Assembly: GCF_000772045.1 (NCBI RefSeq)
Contig: NZ_CP009754.1
Span: forward strand, 124,001 to 188,000
Reading direction: 5' to 3'
Length of the DNA stretch: 64,000 nt
From: Streptomyces sp. CCM_MD2014
Lineage (GTDB): Bacteria > Actinomycetota > Actinomycetes > Streptomycetales > Streptomycetaceae
A program made the position numbers and the translations under genes. Of the stretch, positions 50,428-58,837 are shown one piece after another. The notes beneath the pieces are model-generated. The model did no database searches. It was given only the letters and a program-made list of their open reading frames with translations, and was not told the DNA's origin. The number at the start of each line of letters is the position of its first letter. Within the stretch, counting starts at the first letter, position 1.

Positions 50428-51417
50428 ATGAAGGCAGTGGTCCAGGAGCGGTTCGGCCCGCCGGACAGCCTGCGGCTGCGGGAGATCGACCAGCCTGCCA
50501 CCGGGGCCGGCCGGGTGCTGGTGCGCGTGCACGCGGCCGCGGTGAACCCCTACGACTGGCACATGCTGCGCGGAGACCCGTACGCGGCGCGGCTGTCGGG
50601 CGGCATGGGGCTCACCCGGCCCAAGCACCGGGTGGCCGGGATCGACGCGGCAGGCGTGGTGGAGCGGGTCGGCGCGGGCGTGCGGGAATTCAGCCCCGGC
50701 GATCCGGTCCTGGGCTTCTGCCACGGGGCCTTCGCCGAGTACGCGTCCACCACCGCGGCGCTGCTGGTGCCCAGGCCCGAGGGCCTGACCTTCGAACAGG
50801 CCGCGGCGCTGCCGATGAGCGCGGTGACCGCCCTGCGCGGTATCCGCACCGTGGGCCGGGTGCGTGCCGGGCAGCGGGTGCTGGTCAACGGATCGGGCGG
50901 CGGAGTGGGCACCTTCGCCGTCCAGATCGCGGCGGCCCTGGACGCGGAGGTCACCAGGGTGTGCGGCGCCCGCAACACCGGTCTGGTGCGTTCCCTCGGC
51001 GCCGCCCACGTCCTCGACTACGCGCGTGAGGACTTCACCGACGGACGCGAGCGCTACGACGTCGTCCTGGACCTCGTGGGCAACCACCCGCTGGGGCGGC
51101 TGCGACGGGTGCTGACCCCGGCGGGCGTGCTGGTGGCGGGTGGCGGCGGCGCTCCGGGCCGCGTGTTCGGGGCGATCGGCGCCATGGCGAAGGTGGCGGC
51201 GGTCAACGCGGTCACGCGCCACCGGCTGCGCCCGATCCTCCCGGCGACCCCGGACGGGCCGGCCCACGAGGACCTGCTCGCCGTCACCGCGCTCGTCGGC
51301 GCCGGGCAGCTCACGCCCGTGATCGGCCGGACCTTCGCCCTGGCCGGCACCGCGGAGGCGGTCCGGCACGTCGAGGAGGGGCACTCCCGCGGCAAGACCG
51401 TGATCACGGTGCCGTGA
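50428..51417 (+). CDS. zinc-free MDR oxidoreductase (quinone-oxidoreductase-like)
   Basis: The product is 329 aa. It is an MDR-fold protein with AAVNPYDWHMLRGDP near the start, HRVAGIDAAGVVERVG, the nucleotide motif VNGSGGGVGTFAVQIAAAL and a GxxH-less catalytic region, so it lacks the catalytic zinc ligands. Family members reduce quinones or enones with NADPH in the cytoplasm. The ATG at 50428 has GGCAGGGCG upstream. A hairpin follows the stop and separates it from the convergent homoserine-dehydrogenase-like gene. Confidence 0.86.
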   Translation: MKAVVQERFGPPDSLRLREIDQPATGAGRVLVRVHAAAVNPYDWHMLRGDPYAARLSGGMGLTRPKHRVAGIDAAGVVERVGAGVREFSPGDPVLGFCHGAFAEYASTTAALLVPRPEGLTFEQAAALPMSAVTALRGIRTVGRVRAGQRVLVNGSGGGVGTFAVQIAAALDAEVTRVCGARNTGLVRSLGAAHVLDYAREDFTDGRERYDVVLDLVGNHPLGRLRRVLTPAGVLVAGGGGAPGRVFGAIGAMAKVAAVNAVTRHRLRPILPATPDGPAHEDLLAVTALVGAGQLTPVIGRTFALAGTAEAVRHVEEGHSRGKTVITVP

Positions 51418-51419
51418 GC

Positions 51420-51446
51420 GTCCCGCACGCCGAGTCGGCACGGGAC
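51420..51446. terminator. hairpin between convergent genes
   Basis: Outer arms GTCCCG (51420-51425) and CGGGAC (51441-51446) enclose an inner stem GCCGA/TCGGC (51429-51433 and 51435-51439). It fills most of the 36-bp gap between two convergent stop codons and can work in both directions. Confidence 0.5.
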
Positions 51447-51453
51447 CCGCGGT

Positions 51454-52470
51454 TCAGCGAAAGCCGGTACGCGGGGCCGTGACCTCGACGGTGTCCTTCA
51501 CCAGGGCCAGCGCCGCTCCCTCCGGGCTCGACCGTCCACCGCTCACGGTCACGTCCCCCGCGTCGGGGCAGCCGAAGACCACGGCCTTCTCCGGCCCGGT
51601 CAGCGCGTACAGCGGATCCCCCGGCTCCGTCTCCTCGAGCCGGACGTGCACGACGCCGGGCTCGTCCGCCGACGCCCCGGCGACGGCGCGCAGCCGGCGG
51701 GACCTGGAAGCCGCGTCGCGGGCCCGGTCCGCGGTGGTCTGGTCGACCGGCTGCGCCCGCACCCGCGCCTCGGAGGGGTCCCAGCCCCACGCCAGAGCGG
51801 CCAGCAGCCGCACCTTGGTGGCGGAGTCCTCGCCCGACAGGTCCGCCGAGGGATCCGCTTCCGCGATGCCCAGGAGCCGCGCTGCGCGGACCGCGTCGCC
51901 CAGCGTCCGGCCTTCGGCGAGGCGGTCGAGGACGAAGGTGGCGGTGCCGTTGGGACAGGCGCGGATCGTCCGGCAGTCCAGGCCGCGCAGGGAGGTGCGC
52001 GCGAGGTCGCCCGCCGGGAGGGCCGCACCGGTGGCCCCGGAAATCCTGATCATGCTGCCGCCCGCTCGCGCGGCCTCGTCCAGTTGCCGCCAGTGCGTGA
52101 GCAGGTGGCTCTTGGTGGCGGTCACCACGTGGATGCCCCGGCGCAGTGCGGTCAGGGCCTCCTCGGCCGCGCGCGGGCGCAGTTCGGGTGAGGACGGTAC
52201 GGCCTGCACGAACACGCCCGCGCCGGTGCGGTCGAACGTCTCGCCCAGCGGCTCCGTGGGGCCCCAGTCCGGGCGCGGGGGCACCGACCCGTCGGCGGCG
52301 GGCCGGCACTGGGCCGCGCTCGCGCGTACGGCGGCCACCCGCGGCCGTACGCCGTAACGGTGTCCGAGCGCGGCGCCGTCCCGGGCCACCCGGTCGGCGA
52401 ACGCCCGCCCCACCGGGCCGTACCCGGCGAGGACCACGGGGGTCCGAGTCTCTTCAGTGCCTTCACCCAT
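51454..52470 (-). CDS. homoserine-dehydrogenase-like protein
   Basis: The product is 338 aa. The N-terminal NAD(P) fold is VVLAGYGPVGRAFADRVARDG, then HVVTATKSHLLTHW (the catalytic-Lys region TATK) and the substrate domain with ISGATGAALPAGDLARTSLRG and EDSATKVRLLAAL. It lacks the ACT domain of the housekeeping enzyme and is not near thrB/thrC, so it is a short paralogue probably acting on homoserine or a related 4-hydroxy amino acid. It lies downstream of the DUF6807 gene by 116 bp in the same direction. Confidence 0.8.
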   Translation of the reverse strand: MGEGTEETRTPVVLAGYGPVGRAFADRVARDGAALGHRYGVRPRVAAVRASAAQCRPAADGSVPPRPDWGPTEPLGETFDRTGAGVFVQAVPSSPELRPRAAEEALTALRRGIHVVTATKSHLLTHWRQLDEAARAGGSMIRISGATGAALPAGDLARTSLRGLDCRTIRACPNGTATFVLDRLAEGRTLGDAVRAARLLGIAEADPSADLSGEDSATKVRLLAALAWGWDPSEARVRAQPVDQTTADRARDAASRSRRLRAVAGASADEPGVVHVRLEETEPGDPLYALTGPEKAVVFGCPDAGDVTVSGGRSSPEGAALALVKDTVEVTAPRTGFR

Positions 52471-52586
52471 GGACCCGGGATCCTCTCACATCGCCGGCGG
52501 CCGGATCCCGGGGGCGTTGACCAGGCGGGCGTGCCCGGTCAGGCGGGCGACGCCCACCGCGGCCGGGAAGCCGTCGTGGGCCGGGC

Positions 52587-53567
52587 TCACCACGCGAGGC
52601 CCTCGAGGTGCGCGGCGACCCGCGCACGGTCCCAGGCGCCGTCGGCTACGACCACGCGGTAGGTGCGGGCGAGGGTCTCGCCGGGCGGCAGGACCAGTTC
52701 CTCGTGGAAGGCCCAGGAGGGTGCGACCGCGGCGAAGGGGTCGCTGCGCACGAACCAGTGGGCCGGGTGGGCGCCCTTCACGCCCAAGTGGTCGTTGGAG
52801 GGGGCGTGTTCGAAGACGAGCGTGGCGTGTCCGTCCCGTCCGTCGTGCTCTCCGACGTAGGCCAGCCAGGGGGACTGCGAGCCCATCGGGTCGCCGCCGG
52901 AGGGCGCGGACGAGGCGGAGGAGGCGGAGGAGGTCGCGGACTCGGCGGACTCGGCCGGCTGCGCGGTGAAGACCCGGCCGCCGCGGAAGGCGCGCGGGCC
53001 GCGCCAGAACAGCCCGGTGTATCCCGCGGCGGGGCGTCCGTGGGTGGTCGGGCTGCCGAACCGCAGTGGTTCGGCACGCCGGTTGGTCACCGCCGACGTC
53101 CAGGTGAGCGTCCAGCTGCCGGTGTCCGGGTCGGCGTCGCCGGCCTCTATGCGGCGCTCCTCCTCGGCCCACAGTTCGCCGCCGTGCGGGTGCCAGGTCA
53201 GCTTCTCGGCGATGACGGCGCGGCCCCCCTCGACGCCGACTTCCCCGAAGGCCACGTGGGCCATCGAGCCGACGCGCTCCGGCAACGCGCGGTAGCCCTC
53301 GCCGTGGACGTAGGTGTTGCCGCCCCACAGGTTCTGGCCGGAGAGGTGGGAGGCGGTCAGCTGCAAGCCCTTGTGCCAGCGGTGGTCGTTGGGCCGGTAG
53401 TCCGTGACGAGAGCCCCGGAAAGCGTCCGGACCGGGTGGAGGTACGGCTTGGGCGCCTCCCAGTCGGCTTCGGGGCGGTAGACGTAGGAGAACAACTCGG
53501 TTCCGGCCGCCCCGTGGGACACGGTGACGCGATCGCCGTGAACATGGGTGAGCGAGAGACGCGTCAT
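52587..53567 (-). CDS. PmoA-like protein (DUF6807 family)
   Basis: The product is 326 aa. It has the PmoA-family pattern RPYLHPVRT-like YLHPVRTLSGALVTDYRPNDHRWHKG, TWTSAVTNRRAEPLRFGSPTTHG and GYTGLFWRGPRAFRGG. An odd low-complexity insertion (ESAESATSSASSASS, ~220-240) interrupts the fold. The family accompanies sugar or polyol catabolic oxidoreductases, but its reaction is not known. The ATG at 53567 follows AGAGGA, and a LacI-type half-palindrome lies upstream, so sugar-dependent repression is likely. Confidence 0.82.
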   Translation of the reverse strand: MTRLSLTHVHGDRVTVSHGAAGTELFSYVYRPEADWEAPKPYLHPVRTLSGALVTDYRPNDHRWHKGLQLTASHLSGQNLWGGNTYVHGEGYRALPERVGSMAHVAFGEVGVEGGRAVIAEKLTWHPHGGELWAEEERRIEAGDADPDTGSWTLTWTSAVTNRRAEPLRFGSPTTHGRPAAGYTGLFWRGPRAFRGGRVFTAQPAESAESATSSASSASSAPSGGDPMGSQSPWLAYVGEHDGRDGHATLVFEHAPSNDHLGVKGAHPAHWFVRSDPFAAVAPSWAFHEELVLPPGETLARTYRVVVADGAWDRARVAAHLEGLAW

Positions 53568-53587
53568 GCGTGGTCCTCTTCCTCGTA

Positions 53588-53599
53588 GCAACCGCTTAC
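53588..53599 (-). promoter_or_regulatory. LacI-family-type operator upstream of the DUF6807 gene
   Basis: GTAAGCGGTTGC on the minus strand contains AAGCGGTT, which fits the AAnCGnTT core recognised by many LacI-family repressors. It begins about 20 bp upstream of the ATG, so a bound repressor would block transcription. No LacI gene lies in the window. Confidence 0.45.
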
Positions 53600-53793
53600 T
53601 ATCCGGCGTTTCCACGTTCTAACCGGCGCGCGTCCGCACGGTCAAGCCCCTGGCGACGGGGGCGCGCCTCCGGCCCCGCGGCACCGCCGGGCCGCGTGGG
53701 CAGCGGCGGGGGCAACGACGAGTGCCCTCGTCAGGAGCACTTCCGCTCGACGGGGCACCGGAGCGAGCACCGTGTCGCCCTAGGTTTTCGACC

Positions 53794-54024
53794 ATGGAAA
53801 TCCCGAGACGACTCATCGAACTCAGGCGTGCCGTCGAGGCCGCCGACAACCGCTACCGCAACAACAGGGGCGAGAACGCCACGGTCGCCCTGGCGGTCTG
53901 GTCCGACGCCACCGCCGCCCTCGCCCAGGGCATCGCCGCCTACGCCGACGAGATCGGCGTCCCGCACCGCGAGGTGGAGTCGGCCGTACAGCGTGCGGCA
54001 GGACGGCGCACACCCGCCGACTGA
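53794..54024 (+). CDS. small conserved-looking protein, function unknown
   Basis: The product is 76 aa, hydrophilic and mostly helical (MEIPRRLIELRRAVEAADNRY, then AVWSDATAALAQGIAAYADE). Codon usage is strongly GC3-biased, so it is probably real. The ATG at 53794 has no strong ribosome site. I do not recognise a family. It sits alone in front of the palindrome-controlled hydrolase gene. Confidence 0.6.
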   Translation: MEIPRRLIELRRAVEAADNRYRNNRGENATVALAVWSDATAALAQGIAAYADEIGVPHREVESAVQRAAGRRTPAD

Positions 54025-54041
54025 GCGTCGCGGGTCCGCCG

Positions 54042-54095
54042 TTGACAGTCTTGGCTAACGTCAGTAGCTTTTAGTTAATGACGTTAGCCAAGACT
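54042..54095 (+). promoter_or_regulatory. promoter with 17-bp perfect inverted repeat (TetR operator candidate)
   Basis: A consensus -35 TTGACA (54042-54047), a 17-bp spacer and -10 TAGCTT (54065-54070) form a strong promoter. AGTCTTGGCTAACGTCA (54047-54063) is exactly repeated in inverse orientation at 54079-54095, so one arm lies in the spacer and the other over the start region. Binding of a repressor would shut this promoter, and the TetR gene two positions downstream is the obvious candidate. Confidence 0.8.
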
Positions 54096-54107
54096 GGGGA
54101 GCCGGGC

Positions 54108-54944
54108 ATGACCGAGTACCTTGCCGTCGACGGCGGCACGATCGCGTACGAGGTGACGGGGTCGGGACCGCTGATCGTTCTCGCGCACGGCATGGGGGAC
54201 AGCCGCGCCGCCTACCGTGCGGTGATTCCGCGGTTGGTGGCCGCCGGTCACCGGGTCGCCGCGGTGGATCTGCGCGGCTGCGGCGAGTCGGGGGCCGACT
54301 GGCCGGAGTGGAGCCGCACCGCCATCGCGGGTGACCTGCTCGCCCTGATCCGTCACCTGGGCGGTCCGGCGGTCCTCGTCGGCCACTCGGTCTCGGGCGG
54401 CGCCGCCACCATCGCCGCGGCACGGGAACCCTCGCTGATCACATCCGTCGTCGAGTTGGCGCCGTTCACCCGCAAGCAGTCGGTGCGCCTCGGGGACCTG
54501 CGGGTCAGGCGGTTCCGGCAGGGCATGCTGCGTCTGCTCGGTACGGGTCTGTTCGGCAGCCTGCCGCTGTGGCGCTCGTACCTCGACGTGGCGTACCCGG
54601 GCGTGAAGCCGGCCGACTGGTCCGAACGGCTCGGCCGCATCGAGTCCCTGCTGCGCGAGCCGGGCCGGATGAAGGCCATGCAGAACATGGGCCGCAGCGC
54701 GCCCACCGACGCCGGCGCACAGCTCGGCAACGTGCGCTGCCCCGTACTGGTCGTGATGGGCACGCTCGACCCGGACTGGGCCGACCCGCACGCGGAGGGC
54801 TCCGCGGTCGTCGAGGCCCTGCCGCCCGGGCTCGGCCGCCTGGAGATGATCGAGGGCGCCGGTCACTACCCGCACGACCAGTTCCCCGACCAGGTGGTCT
54901 CGCTCGTGCTGGCCTTCCTCCGCTCGGACGCCACCCGTGCCTAG
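54108..54944 (+). CDS. alpha/beta hydrolase
   Basis: The product is 278 aa. The oxyanion region is LIVLAHGMGDSRAAYR and the nucleophile elbow GHSVSGG. The acid is probably the Asp in MGTLDPDWAD and the His lies in IEGAGHYPHDQ. It hydrolyses an ester, lactone or similar small molecule in the cytoplasm. The ATG at 54108 is preferred: GGGGAG lies 6 nt upstream and homologues begin MTEYLAVDGG. ATG 54078 would place the operator arm inside the coding region and act as a leaderless start. It overlaps the TetR gene by 8 bp. Confidence 0.87.
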   Translation: MTEYLAVDGGTIAYEVTGSGPLIVLAHGMGDSRAAYRAVIPRLVAAGHRVAAVDLRGCGESGADWPEWSRTAIAGDLLALIRHLGGPAVLVGHSVSGGAATIAAAREPSLITSVVELAPFTRKQSVRLGDLRVRRFRQGMLRLLGTGLFGSLPLWRSYLDVAYPGVKPADWSERLGRIESLLREPGRMKAMQNMGRSAPTDAGAQLGNVRCPVLVVMGTLDPDWADPHAEGSAVVEALPPGLGRLEMIEGAGHYPHDQFPDQVVSLVLAFLRSDATRA

Positions 54945-55500
54945 GGCGGGGCTGGACGCGGCTGCCGTGGTCGCGGCCGGTGCCGCGCTGGCCGACGAAG
55001 TGGGCTTCGCCCGCCTCACGATGGGGCTGCTGGCCGAGCGGGTCGGGGTGCGCACCCCTTCCCTCTACAAGCACGTCGGCGGGCAGGACGACCTCAACCG
55101 GCGGATCGCGGCCCTCGCCCTGAACGAGGCCGCCGACGCCGTCGGTGACGCGGTCCGGGGGTACGCGGGCCGTGACGCCCTGGCGGCCGCGGCGCGCGCC
55201 TTCCGCGCCTTCGTCCTGGCGCATCCCGGCCGGTACGCCGCGACGATCGGCCAGGAACCGTCGGGACCGGAGGACCCGCTGGCCACCGCGGGACAGCGGC
55301 TGCTCGGCGCGTTCACCGCGGTCCTGCGCGGCTACGACATCCCCGACCACGAGGTGAACCACGCCCTGCGCCTGCTCCGCAGCCTCTTCCACGGCTTCGC
55401 CACGCTGCAGGCGGCGGACGGCTTCCAGTGGAGCACCGACGTCGACGAGAGCTTCGAGTGGCTCATCGCCTTCGCGGACCGGGGCCTGCGCACCTTGTGA
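54937..55500 (+). CDS. TetR-family repressor (WHG-type ligand domain)
   Basis: The product is 187 aa. The DNA-binding part is LTMGLLAERVGVRTPSLYKHVGGQDDL; the C-terminal domain ends with LRLLRSLFHGFATLQAADGF, the WHG/TetR_C pattern. GTG at 54937 lies inside the hydrolase gene end, so both are one transcript. I infer that it represses the promoter at 54042-54095 and is released by the hydrolase substrate. Confidence 0.87.
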   Translation: MPRAGLDAAAVVAAGAALADEVGFARLTMGLLAERVGVRTPSLYKHVGGQDDLNRRIAALALNEAADAVGDAVRGYAGRDALAAAARAFRAFVLAHPGRYAATIGQEPSGPEDPLATAGQRLLGAFTAVLRGYDIPDHEVNHALRLLRSLFHGFATLQAADGFQWSTDVDESFEWLIAFADRGLRTL

Positions 55501-55549
55501 CACCGGCGCCGCCGCGCGTCCCCGGTCACGTCGCCGGGGCGGGGTTCGG

Positions 55550-56494
55550 TCAGCCGAGCCGCACGTCCGCGGAGCGGCTCCGCACGGCGTCGAGCGCCGC
55601 GAGGGAGGACTCGTCCAGGACGATGCCGCCCACGGCGAGGTTCGCGTCCAGGTGCTCGGGGTCGGCGGTGCCGGGAATGAGGAGCACGTTCGGGGCGTGG
55701 TGAAGCAGCCAGGCGAGGCCCACCTGGGCCGGCGTCGCGCCGAGCGCCTCGGCGACGGCGTGCACCGCGGGCTCGTCGGCGACCTTGGGCATGGCGGGGA
55801 ACGCGCCGCCGAGCGGGAAGTACGGCACCCAGGCGATGCCCTCGGCGGTGCAGAGCGTCAGCATGTCCTCGTCGTCCCGGCTCACGACGCTGTACGCGTT
55901 CTGCACGCAGACGATGCCCGCCGGAAGGGCCCGGCGCAGTCCGTCCAGGGTCACGCTGCTCAGGCCGATCGCTCCGATCTTGCCCTCGTCGCGCAGCCGG
56001 GTCAGCTCGGCGAGCTGGTCGTCGAGGTCCACCGCCTGGTCGCCCTCGGCGCGCAGACCGGGGCCGGTGTCGAGGCGGCGCAGATTGACGACCGCGATCC
56101 GGTCGGTGCCGAGGCTCTTGAGGTTGTCCTCGACGCTCGCCCGCAGTTCCTCCGGCCGCTGGGCGGGGCGCAGCGGGAGGGGGCCGCCGGGGTCGGAGTC
56201 GGCGCCGACCTTGCTCACGACGACGACGTCGTCCGTGGGGCGCAGCGCCTCGCGGATGACCTCGTTGACGAATCCGTCGCCGTAGAACTGGGCGGTGTCG
56301 AGGTGGTCGACACCGCGGTCCACCGCACGGCGCACGAGGTCGACGGCGGCCGCGCGGTCGGAGCGCAGGCGTTCGAGCTGCATCGCGCCGTAGCCGATCC
56401 GCGAGACGGCGCGGCCGGCGAGCGACCCCGTTCCGCCGGGGCGCGGGGCGGCGTTCGTGGCGCGAGAAGAGGAAGAGGTACCGGATGACGTCAT
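55550..56494 (-). CDS. aldo/keto reductase
   Basis: The product is 314 aa, a TIM-barrel NADPH enzyme: VSRIGYGAMQLER, DHLDTAQFYGDGFVNEVI (catalytic Asp and Tyr), VVVSKVGADS (Lys) and LAWLLHHAPNVLLIPGTADPEHL. It reduces aldehydes or ketones in the cytoplasm. The ATG at 56494 has GGAC about 10 nt upstream. It is divergent from the TetR gene at 56579 across 84 bp with two palindromes, so that regulator very likely controls it. Confidence 0.9.
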   Translation of the reverse strand: MTSSGTSSSSRATNAAPRPGGTGSLAGRAVSRIGYGAMQLERLRSDRAAAVDLVRRAVDRGVDHLDTAQFYGDGFVNEVIREALRPTDDVVVVSKVGADSDPGGPLPLRPAQRPEELRASVEDNLKSLGTDRIAVVNLRRLDTGPGLRAEGDQAVDLDDQLAELTRLRDEGKIGAIGLSSVTLDGLRRALPAGIVCVQNAYSVVSRDDEDMLTLCTAEGIAWVPYFPLGGAFPAMPKVADEPAVHAVAEALGATPAQVGLAWLLHHAPNVLLIPGTADPEHLDANLAVGGIVLDESSLAALDAVRSRSADVRLG

Positions 56495-56524
56495 GGGAAG
56501 TCCGTCCTCGTGAGAAGATGACAG

Positions 56525-56579
56525 AAGCGGAGGACCCTCCGCTTCATCGACTGTAGCACTACCGGAGGACCCTCCGCTT
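56525..56579. promoter_or_regulatory. two related palindromes between AKR and TetR genes
   Basis: AAGCGGAGGACCCTCCGCTT (56525-56544) has 9-bp arms around a 2-bp centre. A second copy at 56560-56579 shares GGAGGACCCTCCGCTT with two arm mismatches. Centres are 35 bp apart. The right copy contains the GGAGG ribosome site and touches the TTG start of the TetR gene, so binding would block both transcription and translation start. Confidence 0.75.
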
Positions 56580-57202
56580 TGAGTCCGGACCAGGAACCGA
56601 GCCACGCCGCCGATCGGCCCGACGAGCAGACCGGCGCCGAGCGGCCGCTGCGCGCCCACGCACGGCGCAACCGCGAGAAGCTCGTCGCCGCCGCACGGGC
56701 CGCGTTCACCGCCGCGGACGACACCGTCCCCCTGGACGGCATCGCCCGCGCGGCGGGTGTCGGCATCGGCACGCTCTACCGCCACTTCCCCACCCGGGAG
56801 GCGCTGGTCGAGGCCGTCTACGCCGCCGAGCTGGACGACGTCACGACCAGCGCCTCCGCCCTGCTGGACGAGCTGCCGCCCGAGCGGGCGCTGCGGGCCT
56901 GGATGGAGCGCTACGCGGCGTTCGTCGCGACGAAGCGCTCCATGCTCAACACCCTGCACAGCGCCTGGGCCTCGGGACGCCTCGCGACACCCGCCACCCG
57001 CGAGCGCATCACGGCCGCGATCGGCACCATGCTCGCGCAGGGGGCCCGGGCGGGCACCCTGCGCGCGGACGTGGCACCCGACGACGTCACCGCGATGCTG
57101 CTCGGCGTGTTCCTCTCGACGGCCGCCGACGACGAGCCGGAGCGCACCCGCCGGCTCCTCGACCTCGTCGTCGACGCCCTTCGCCCGCCCGGGAGTTCAT
57201 GA
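56579..57202 (+). CDS. TetR-family repressor
   Basis: The product is 207 aa. The N-terminal tail (~1-25) is hydrophilic, then the DNA-binding domain ARAAFTAADDTVPLDGIARA with GVGIGTLYRHFPTREALVEA, as in the SbtR-like/TetR_C33 group. Start TTG at 56579 uses GGAGG inside the palindrome 10 nt upstream. It probably represses itself and the divergent aldo/keto reductase, responding to a small reactive compound. It converges with the SGNH hydrolase gene (14-bp gap). Confidence 0.86.
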   Translation: MSPDQEPSHAADRPDEQTGAERPLRAHARRNREKLVAAARAAFTAADDTVPLDGIARAAGVGIGTLYRHFPTREALVEAVYAAELDDVTTSASALLDELPPERALRAWMERYAAFVATKRSMLNTLHSAWASGRLATPATRERITAAIGTMLAQGARAGTLRADVAPDDVTAMLLGVFLSTAADDEPERTRRLLDLVVDALRPPGSS

Positions 57203-57216
57203 CCCGGACGGGCGGG

Positions 57217-58545
57217 TCACCGGCGGGCCGACGCGGCCAGCATCGGGAGCGAGACGATGTCGGCGAGGGCCTGCTGGCCGGCGATGTTGGCGTGGACGCC
57301 GTCACCGGTGTCGTACGGCGGGTGGATGCTGTTCGGCCGCACGGGGTCTTCGAGTACCTGGTCGAAGGGGAGGACCCCGTCACAGGTGCCGCCGCAGCTG
57401 TTCCACTTCGAGACGAACGTACCGACCGCGTGCCGGTCGCGGTTGTGCTGGTCCGTGTAGCCCGGGCGGGGGGTGATGGGCGTGACGTACACCTTGATGC
57501 CCGCGGCCCGCAGCCGCCGGAAGACCTCGCGGTAACTCGCCTCGATCTGCGCGGCGTCGCAGCCGGCCGGGAGGTCGTTGGTTCCGTAGTAGTAGAGGAC
57601 CCCCGTGACTCCGTGCAGGGACAGGACGTCGCGCTCCAGCCGCGCGGCGGCGTCCAGGCCGCGCACCGGCTCACCGATGCCCGGACAGGTCGCGGCGCTG
57701 GTGGTGCCGCCGATCCCCGCGTTGGCGACGGCGAACTGCCGGGTGGGCGGCAGTTCGGAGGTGATCCGCCGGGCGAGGACGTCGGTCCAGCGCAGGTTGG
57801 CTCCGGGGCGGCTGCAGTCCGGCCCGCAGTTCGTCGATCCGGTTCCGTCGACGACGGAGCTGCCGTAGGCGACGAGGCTGCCCCGCAGGCGCGGGTTGCG
57901 CACGTCGACCGCGCTGACGAGGAGGGTCGAGCCGGTCGTCTCGGTGTACGCGGTGCCGGCCGGGTCGGCGGTGTGGTCGCCTGAGCCGGGCGGGGTCAGG
58001 TAGTTGGTGCGGAAGGCGGTGTCGTGCCGCCCCGGTGCCACCGTGCCGGAGACGGAGAGCGACACGGCGACGTCGTCCTGCGCGGCGGTGCGGAGCCCGG
58101 TGGTGTCGCTCCACACCTCACCGCCGGGCGGCACGACCACCCGGCGTCTGCCGTCGAACGTGACGGCGCGCGGGCGCCCTTCGGTCGCGGCGTCCTTGCC
58201 GTCGCTGTGTGCCACGGTCGCCGCGTCGACGGTCAGCGGTGTCTCGCCGAAGGTGTTCTGGACGCGTATCCGGACCGCGTCGCCGCCCTGGCTCAGGTGG
58301 GTGATCATGCGCAGTGACTGGTCGCGCAGCGGGGTGGGCGCGAGGTTCTGCTGCGAGGCGGCCCAGGAGGTGAACCAGGCACCGCCCCCGGGGCGCCGGT
58401 CCGGCCCGGCGCCGGCGGGAGCGGCGGCGGTGCTCGTGGAGGCGGCGAGGACGGAGGACGCCAGGGCGAGGGCCAGGGCGGCCGCGACGCCTCTGGCCAG
58501 GGACGCCCGGGCGGTGGGGAGTGATCGGGCGAGGAGACGGTGCAT
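57217..58545 (-). CDS. secreted SGNH/GDSL hydrolase
   Basis: The product is 442 aa. A Sec signal peptide (basic start, hydrophobic AAALALALASSVLAA, cut near 40) precedes a beta-rich N-terminal part (WFTSWAASQQNL...). The SGNH catalytic part follows: VAYGSSVVDG (Ser), NAGIGG (Gly), YYYGTNDL (Asn) and DGVHANIAGQ (Asp-His). This group includes extracellular acetyl-esterases and lipases acting on polysaccharides. The ATG at 58545 is chosen for its proper signal peptide. It is a single gene. Confidence 0.9.
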   Translation of the reverse strand: MHRLLARSLPTARASLARGVAAALALALASSVLAASTSTAAAPAGAGPDRRPGGGAWFTSWAASQQNLAPTPLRDQSLRMITHLSQGGDAVRIRVQNTFGETPLTVDAATVAHSDGKDAATEGRPRAVTFDGRRRVVVPPGGEVWSDTTGLRTAAQDDVAVSLSVSGTVAPGRHDTAFRTNYLTPPGSGDHTADPAGTAYTETTGSTLLVSAVDVRNPRLRGSLVAYGSSVVDGTGSTNCGPDCSRPGANLRWTDVLARRITSELPPTRQFAVANAGIGGTTSAATCPGIGEPVRGLDAAARLERDVLSLHGVTGVLYYYGTNDLPAGCDAAQIEASYREVFRRLRAAGIKVYVTPITPRPGYTDQHNRDRHAVGTFVSKWNSCGGTCDGVLPFDQVLEDPVRPNSIHPPYDTGDGVHANIAGQQALADIVSLPMLAASARR

Positions 58546-58736
58546 CGGTGCCTGCCTTTCCGACGTGACTGGAAGGGTGCGGACGAGATCCTCCCCGCCC
58601 CTCCCCCACCTCACGCCACACGGGGCGCCGCGGCCCCCGGCATCCCCGGCGCCAACTCCGCATGCATCAAAGGGTGTTGTGCGCGCCGACCGCCCGGACC
58701 GACGTGGGCGGCGCGGTCCGTCAGCGTGATTTCGTA

Positions 58737-58753
58737 ATGAACACCGTTTTCAT
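58737..58753. promoter_or_regulatory. Zur-like box upstream of rpmF paralogue
   Basis: The imperfect dyad at 58737-58753 reads ATGAAAACGGTGTTCAT on the minus strand, close to the streptomycete Zur pattern TGaaAatGattTTCA. It is followed by TAGCGT (58755-58760), a possible -10, and lies 84 bp before the bL32 ATG. With zinc present Zur would repress the gene. Confidence 0.7.
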
Positions 58754-58837
58754 GTAGCGTCGTGGTCCCACGCACGGCTCCGCCGCTGCCCGAGCGCACG
58801 CGGAGCCGCCAGGCCGTCTGCCGAGAGGACCCCTGCC

